A stretch of 64,000 bases of DNA from Nemertoderma westbladi (taxonomy: Eukaryota; Xenacoelomorpha; Nemertodermatida; Nemertodermatidae), in contig JAUCBJ010002985.1 in the NCBI GenBank assembly GCA_032718475.1, forward strand, positions 37,533 to 101,532, written 5' to 3'. Under the pieces are notes generated by a model. That model searched no databases and had not been told where the DNA came from. It saw only the letters and a list, made by a program, of their open reading frames with translations. Positions 58,521 to 64,000 of this stretch are shown in pieces; positions within the stretch are counted from its first letter, which is position 1; every line of letters begins with the position of its first letter. The position numbers and the translations under genes are program-made.

Positions 58521-58785
58521 TATTATTATTATTTAAGCTCTCTCTACTTGACTCCTTTGTACATACAGTACAGTACAGTACGGTATAATGTTAAATAATA
58601 GACATCTGTGACCACGTTCATTCCCGCTTCGCTTCTACAGTATATGTGAGGGATCAATATTTTACTGGCTTTATTTAAAGCGAATGAACTATAGTATAGT
58701 AATATCATTTGAGTTAATATTGATTGATTAATTAATTACGGACATATGTGACCAAAATGAATTAATATACAGTATAAACCTAAAC

Positions 58786-59875
58786 TTATTGAATATGCTG
58801 TACCCACGACTGTTTCTTGGATCCGATGAATCGGACTAAATATTCTTTTTTCCCATTGCGTACACGTTCTTTAAGTTTGCCAATATTTTTGTCAATCGGA
58901 AGATAAATATTACTATTCGGGTAGACCTTTTGGAGTTCATATGAATAAAATGAGCCGTTTATTATAGCTCCAGTGCTGTCCTTAATATCGAACATTACCG
59001 CTGGTACTCTATCCAATCTGACCCGATGAATAATAAATAATTCACGTGTCCATTGTTCTCGATAGCCTTTAGCAAAAGCAGTACGAGCGATAGATAATCG
59101 TACTGTATCTCCAACTTTAAATTTTATTTTCTTGTGATTAATCTGTCTATATTTCCCATATAATCTATTCATTAATTCAGTTTCATTAAATTTATTAACT
59201 TCAATGGGTGTCATTTGTATTGTCCTATGATATGACCTATTATAAGCATAAATGAGCTTCGGTAAAATTTTTATCCAAACATTATTTCCCCTTTGCGTGA
59301 AAATTTTGAACATCTTTGTTTTTAATGTTCTATTGAATCTCTCGACAATAGCCGCCTTATTCACAGAATACATTACATAATACTGTATACCAATAGTATC
59401 TAAATATTTCCTTACAGATTTATTTAGAAACTCAGACCCTTGATCAGTTGCGATTCTGTTTGGTTTTCCTTTCTGGAATATTTTTTGCAATATACTAATA
59501 ATTTCAATACCCTTTTTTGTTTTCATACCATAGGCAAAAGCAAGCCGGCTAAAGGCATCAATACATGTTAATATATAGTTATAATTATTATTTTGCGATT
59601 TATATTGCTGCATATCCACCAGATCTATCATATATATATCTTTTAAGCCTCCCGTAAATATTTTAGATGTTGGATAATGATGTCTACGTGGTGCGTGAAG
59701 GGAGTATGTCTTTTGCCCGCTCAACCATTTCTGGGCTTGAGCTGGTTTGATGTTTGCAGCTTTTGCTAATTTTGCGATACTTGCAAAACCCGCAGGGGAT
59801 GAAGGATCTAAATAAATTCTTAACAGTTTTTTTGTCTAAGGTTCGGCTTAAAATCGGTTTCATCTTGCGTGGCAT
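58786..59875 (-). pseudogene. Retroviral-type integrase, frameshifted near N-terminus, element B
   Basis: The catalytic core and tail are intact (MIDLVDM, ATDQGSEF, AIVERFNR, chromodomain-like YLVRFIGSKKQSWV). An A7 run near 59,830 (A6 in element A) shifts the first 15 or so codons out of frame. Total length of 1,090 nt is one more than in A, confirming a single inserted nucleotide. Confidence 0.88.
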
Positions 59876-59926
59876 CTTTTCGACAACCGCAAGTAATATG
59901 TATATTCAAATCTCTTATAAAGGGCA

Positions 59927-60097
59927 TCACCGTAAAAACAACTGAAATTTTTTTATTATTTTTTTTGAAGTTGATGTTTTAAAGGGTTTTCTTTTTGTAG
60001 TATTTACTCTAGGTATATCTTGAGGTTTTAAATCAGTAGCTAACGGTTTACTCGATACTAAATATAATTTTCTAAATGTTACTCCTGTTTTAACCAT
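59927..60097 (-). CDS. Small basic protein, 56 aa, element B
   Basis: Same length and frame as 2,646-2,816, with substitutions but no indels despite A-rich sequence. Very basic C-terminal half. It lies between the pX-like gene and the integrase. Unknown function. Confidence 0.55.
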   Translation of the reverse strand: MVKTGVTFRKLYLVSSKPLATDLKPQDIPRVNTTKRKPFKTSTSKKIIKKFQLFLR

Positions 60098-60099
60098 TA

Positions 60100-60482
60100 T
60101 TACCGTCCACGGTTAATTTTTTTCGCAATAGCCGCTCCAGCGGTGGCGGCACCGGCACTCGCGGCGAGTTTCGCACCAATGCCGAGTAAGGGTATTAGAA
60201 ACGGTAGTATGCCTCCAGATTGATTGCTTAACTTTTTTCTATAACTTGATATATTTTTTGTTTTACGGTTGAGTGATTTCAATACCTTTTTATATCGGCG
60301 AATATTTCTAAATGAATGAGGTTCAATTGTACGTTACCTTTTAGAACATTTAATGCAGTATTTACAATGAGCCGTATTAATTCATTACTCGCGGTATGGT
60401 TAATAAAATAAGTTTTTTGTTGAGGGGTAGCGCTGCGTAGAAATTCCAGTTCGTTACGATATTTCTGCACAAGTCTATTCAT
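60100..60482 (-). pseudogene. Small hydrophobic virion-like protein, frameshifted, element B
   Basis: Homologue of 2,260-2,643, one nucleotide shorter. A C is lost near 60,325 (TTGAACCTC against TTGACCCCTC). The hydrophobic GGILPFLIPLLGIG segment is intact in the downstream frame. Confidence 0.75.
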
Positions 60483-60519
60483 TGTTGCAACATTATTGAA
60501 AATTGTTACAAAATATTAA

Positions 60520-61201
60520 TTATTTATTATTATTATTATTATTATTTTCGCTACGTTTATAGTCAATGTAATTTTTAATGTAACAATTATGATTACGAAA
60601 TATATCCGATCTAAATCTTAAATGTTCGGGTGTTTCCTGTCGTAAATCAATTAAGAAATGCGAAAATGGTTCAATAGTCGCATCTTGATAGGAATCTACT
60701 AAAAATTTGGTCTGCCCTGGTAACATCTGCTTCGCGAAATTTAAAACCGATAAACTGTCTTCGTGGATTTTTCATTAATACTAAAGTATGGCTATTAATT
60801 GATCTTGTGCGGTTATGCTGCCCACCGTAAAACATGTTTTGCGTTATAAAACAAATAAATATATTGGAATGATGAGCTACCTTAGTAAACAATACAGTTA
60901 AAGCTGTACTGGACTCAGTTTCTTTTAAAAAATCATCTATAATTAATAAATCTCGACTATTCACTAAACTATCTATATTTTCTGGCAAACCTTTGTAAAG
61001 GTGAGTAATACCAGGAATAGTTGGGGGATTGCTCCCGTAACAATACAATACTCGCAAGGGGGCTTCGTTGAAACAACCATTCTTGTGTTTAATTAAATTG
61101 CACACAAATGTTGACTTTCCAGAACCAGATGGGCCAGAAATTATCATACTCGTTCCCATTTGAAAGTTTAAATTATATGGACCTGAATTAAAGTCAGCCA
61201 T
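60520..61201 (-). pseudogene. Packaging ATPase, frameshifted, element B
   Basis: Walker A GPSGSGKST and Walker B LLIIDD are present. An extra A near 60,762 (CCACGAAGACAG against CCGCGAGACAG in A) shifts the frame after LVLMKNPR. Total length of 682 nt fits a single insertion. The last 60 or so residues are in another frame. Confidence 0.85.
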
Positions 61202-61427
61202 TTATTATTATTATTAAGATATATCAACAATACAATATAATATAATATAAATATCAATATCAATAAACCATCACCATTACTATATTGTATATAACAATAA
61301 TTGAGGCAACTACAATATTAGAGTACTGTATATTTAATTAACATATGACACAACTACAGTATGTGACGCTCGCTGCAACAAAAGGTGCTATTTCCAATTA
61401 TAGTATAGACTCATTTTCAATGTAATT

Positions 61428-61877
61428 TCAAGCATGGTGAGCATCTTTATACGCGAAATAATGATAGGTAACATCGGCGGTTTGGAAATCACTTCCTGAG
61501 AATTTCGCGCTAATGATTTTTTTATGTTCGCTGCTAAAAAAATAAGGAATATAGTAGCAACACCGTCGTACTACATTTCTATAAAAAATATTCTCCAATA
61601 TTGTAAATAAATCTCCTGGATCATTACTTTCCGCAGAAATATAAGTTATATTGCGAAGCTCTTTCCAATAATAGGGTTGGTATCTTGCCAACTTTATATT
61701 AAACTTAGATATGGGTGCGCGACAAATAGGACAAATTTTAGAACAATAATTATTCATTTCGGAATATTGTACAATACATTGTACGCAAGTTGCATGTTTA
61801 TTTTCACATTTATAATAATCTCGATGTTGCAATAACTTAGAATAGCAAACTGGACATTTTTCATTTAAAATATCCAT
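61428..61877 (-). CDS. RING-type zinc-finger protein, full length (149 aa), element B
   Basis: Cys/His series CPVC, CENKHATCVQC and CSKICPICRAPI within the first 55 residues, then about 95 residues without recognised motif, ending YKDAHHA. This copy keeps the frame that A loses at a T run. A ubiquitin-ligase role is typical of RING proteins but unproven here. Confidence 0.75.
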   Translation of the reverse strand: MDILNEKCPVCYSKLLQHRDYYKCENKHATCVQCIVQYSEMNNYCSKICPICRAPISKFNIKLARYQPYYWKELRNITYISAESNDPGDLFTILENIFYRNVVRRCCYYIPYFFSSEHKKIISAKFSGSDFQTADVTYHYFAYKDAHHA

Positions 61878-62064
61878 TTTCCAAATTTTAAAGTAAATTG
61901 AAAATAATTACCTCAATACACAACAACAAACAAATCTGTTATACTGTATATGCAATTACTACTACAATTTTCGATTATTTAAAATTTGATGTTTTTTTTT
62001 TCATAATTAAAAACATCAAAATTTTATAAATAATCATAAAATATTTGTAATATAGTGGGAAAAG

Positions 62065-62508
62065 TCAAGAATCAATGATATTATCAACATATTCAACATT
62101 ATCTGTTGATTCTTCAGTTTCGACAAAGGATTCTTTTGAAATCATTACAATAAAGAAAGACATAATTTCGTAGGGGCTATGCCGATTTAGCCGTATTTCA
62201 AACTTTTCACCAGCTTCGTTGTATTGTGTAATAACAATTAACCCCTCTATCATGGATAATAGTAAGATATTGATTAATTTTCCCTCATGCTCAACTTTCA
62301 GGTTGTAATCTAAGAGATGAATACTATTATCAGAAGCATCAATATCAATTGAGCTTAAAACTTTCCTGGCTTTTTCAGAAAACTCAATTTTATATTTATC
62401 ATCTCCCCGACGGTAAATTGTATAATCAATAACAATATAGGCTTCACCATCTTCTGCAAAAAATGAATGCCTTACTATTGGCATAACCATATCGGAATCA
62501 GAAGACAT
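62065..62508 (-). CDS. Acidic hypothetical protein (147 aa), element B
   Basis: Homologue of 266-709 with the same length and few substitutions. Outermost gene of the virion arm, preceded by a TATATATAA-type sequence at 62,602-62,612. Confidence 0.7.
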   Translation of the reverse strand: MSSDSDMVMPIVRHSFFAEDGEAYIVIDYTIYRRGDDKYKIEFSEKARKVLSSIDIDASDNSIHLLDYNLKVEHEGKLINILLLSMIEGLIVITQYNEAGEKFEIRLNRHSPYEIMSFFIVMISKESFVETEESTDNVEYVDNIIDS

Positions 62509-62752
62509 TATTTAATTTATTTTATTGTAAATCAAACAAACAAAGTAAAAACTTTTAAACTAAAACCATTACAAATGATTAATTGTGATTAAAGCAAGAG
62601 ATTATATATAAGATATTTTCAAAAATAATACAGGTCTTAAACTGAGAAATAGCCTAAATTCGGTTTATTGATTGGTTGATTAGCCGGTAGGGAACTACTG
62701 TATAATCAAAAATTATTTGGTTCTGCGTAATAATAATAATAATAATCACTAA

Positions 62753-63193
62753 TGCTCGTATACGCGTAGCTGGAACGTGGCGGAATTTCATGTATCATAC
62801 TGGCTGGTTGGTTGGTTTGTTGGTTTGGCGACAGCAGTCGAGGAGTTGGCAATCGATATAATATAATATATAATATGCGTGATGCGTGTAGATGGCCACG
62901 TCGTTGTTGTCGTCACCATATACAGTATACAGTGGTGGTAGCATGGTGGTGGTGGTGGTAACGTGGCGAAAAGGTGAATAACATTAGGGTTAGTAGTTAG
63001 TCAGTAGTCGAGTAAGCCGGGCATCGCGAGGTTAGGCTACGCTATGATTGGTTGATGGCAACTGCCAATGGTGACATATGGCGCGCACCGCAATTTAGCA
63101 CCGGAATTTGGCATTTTTTAATTGCCTCCGAATGGAATGCCCATAGCCCAAGCTAGGGAGGACTATGAGGGGGACACTGCTTCTCCTACTACT
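62753..63193 (-). repeat. Element B terminal inverted repeat, right
   Basis: Inverted partner of 44,435-44,890. It ends in ...CTTCTCCTACTACT at 63,193, followed by the target duplication. Confidence 0.88.
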
Positions 63194-63199
63194 AACGGT
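63194..63199 (+). repeat. Target-site duplication AACGGT, right
   Basis: Exact copy of 44,429-44,434, directly outside the element terminus. Confidence 0.85.
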
Positions 63200-64000
63200 T
63201 GAAACAGAGGCACCCGTACGCTGAGCTTGCTTACTTTGTCACTCGCCCCACAATAACATAACATTTAAATAAGCAAAATTACGTTAAATATAATCAAGAA
63301 GTATATATTGATTATAAGGAAAATAAATAGTGGTTTTTTTCCCGCTGACAAAAAGGTCGTAATGAAAAGTAACATATGTCTGATAGTACCAGTAAAAAAA
63401 TACATTATTTCATCAAATTTTATTGTTAAAATGAGCTATAAGCCCGAGTTCGTGGTCATTAGATATAACTTAACGGTAAGTGAGGCGATCCACATCGATA
63501 TACTTTACTGTGCGTGATATTACATAAATGAGTCACACTGTTACACCATCCAGTAGTAACGTATAGTGTCATAATGTAGTGTCTTATCTTAATTCAGTGA
63601 CATGGACAATGGTCACCACAGCCAAATTTTTTAACAACTCTTAATTAGATTGCATGGAATTTGAAACAGATAATTTCACACTCCTACTGGGGGTGAGTCA
63701 GAATTTTTATTTTTGCTTTCAATCTTTACTGTAGCTACAGTACACGCGTTTGAAATAAGTGTCTCCTACAATGTTTCACCAGTTACACTGCAGTTATTCT
63801 TCAATCCTAAAGTGATTATTGTTAGTATTGATGGAAAGTTAGCCGTGTACGGATTCCAAATATGTAACTCAATCTAAATTTCGTCCAGAAGCCGTCCAGT
63901 ATGGCCGTTCATAGGCCTACATTGCATGGTTTTGCATTTGCGTAAGGAAGTTCGTTTTGCATATATTCTTTAGTAGAGTGTAGAGATAGAGAAATTGTGA
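63200..64000. other. Host flank right of element B
   Basis: No gene I can support. One 69-codon frame (63,308-63,517) has no recognisable feature. Confidence 0.4.

Larger units (their letters stand above)
44435..63193 (-). mobile_element. Maverick/Polinton element B, full length (18,759 bp), defective
   Basis: Both ends are defined: AGTAGTAGGAGAAGCAGTG at the left and its reverse complement at the right, AG termini, terminal inverted repeats of about 450 bp and an identical 6-bp target duplication. Length is normal for Polintons. The gene order mirrors element A. Broken genes are ATPase, small hydrophobic protein, integrase, one structural-type paralogue, pX-like, capsid and pPolB. Open genes include the PC4-like, TBP-like, RING, protease, 291-aa and 200-aa proteins. 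Confidence 0.93.

Noticed and set aside
63308-63517. 69-codon frame in the right flank
   Set aside because: Short, no start context, no recognisable domain, AT-rich non-coding surroundings.

Overview
The window is eukaryotic repeat-rich DNA, most likely from a marine invertebrate. It is AT-rich, with introns implied by a GTAAGT donor, LINE and tRNA-SINE pieces, TTAA-flanked MITEs and long tandem arrays. Intergenic TAGGCCTA-type motifs (e.g. near 52,705-52,722) recall echinoderm and other deuterostome genomes, but that is a weak clue. Its main content is two related Maverick/Polinton elements (virus-like giant transposons with a protein-primed DNA polymerase) facing each other across about 28 kb of satellites and smaller transposons.

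Element A (1 to about 16.5 kb) starts inside its left terminal repeat at the window edge. Element B (44,435-63,193, reverse orientation) is seen end to end. It has AG termini, terminal inverted repeats of about 450 bp and a perfect 6-bp target duplication AACGGT (44,429-44,434 and 63,194-63,199). Both share one gene order: acidic hypothetical protein, RING protein, packaging ATPase, small hydrophobic virion-like protein, small basic protein, integrase, two paralogous 'YxxLxSxS' proteins, glycine/basic pX-like protein, major capsid protein, adenain-type protease and a 200-aa conserved protein. Then, on the opposite strand, come a protein I read as TBP-like, the polymerase pPolB and a protein I read as PC4-like. 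So there is a virion module and a convergent replication/transcription module. Most broken genes differ from the other copy by one nucleotide in a homopolymer. Element B also has a nonsense codon in pPolB, a SINE in the pX-like gene and a protease Asp-to-Asn change, so it looks defective.

The virion modules of A and B are nearly identical, while pPolB, the TBP-like gene and especially the PC4-like gene are clearly diverged, so the two elements look mosaic.

Between them lie: decayed coding sequence (17.4-18.2 kb); a 1.56-kb piggyBac-type MITE (18,789-20,345); a minisatellite with a CATCACAGAACTTCACGAAGTAT core (20.5-25.7 kb) interrupted by an internally deleted LINE (23.45-25.32 kb); about 14.4 kb of a 45-bp satellite (26.4-40.9 kb), whose long open frames are by-products of its period; a second, 481-bp TTAA MITE; and a possible secreted, GPI-anchored host-type protein (42,018-42,773).

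The observations most worth follow-up are the TBP-like and PC4-like proteins beside pPolB, the 37-bp hairpin in element B whose arms match pPolB coding sequence, and the modular divergence between A and B.
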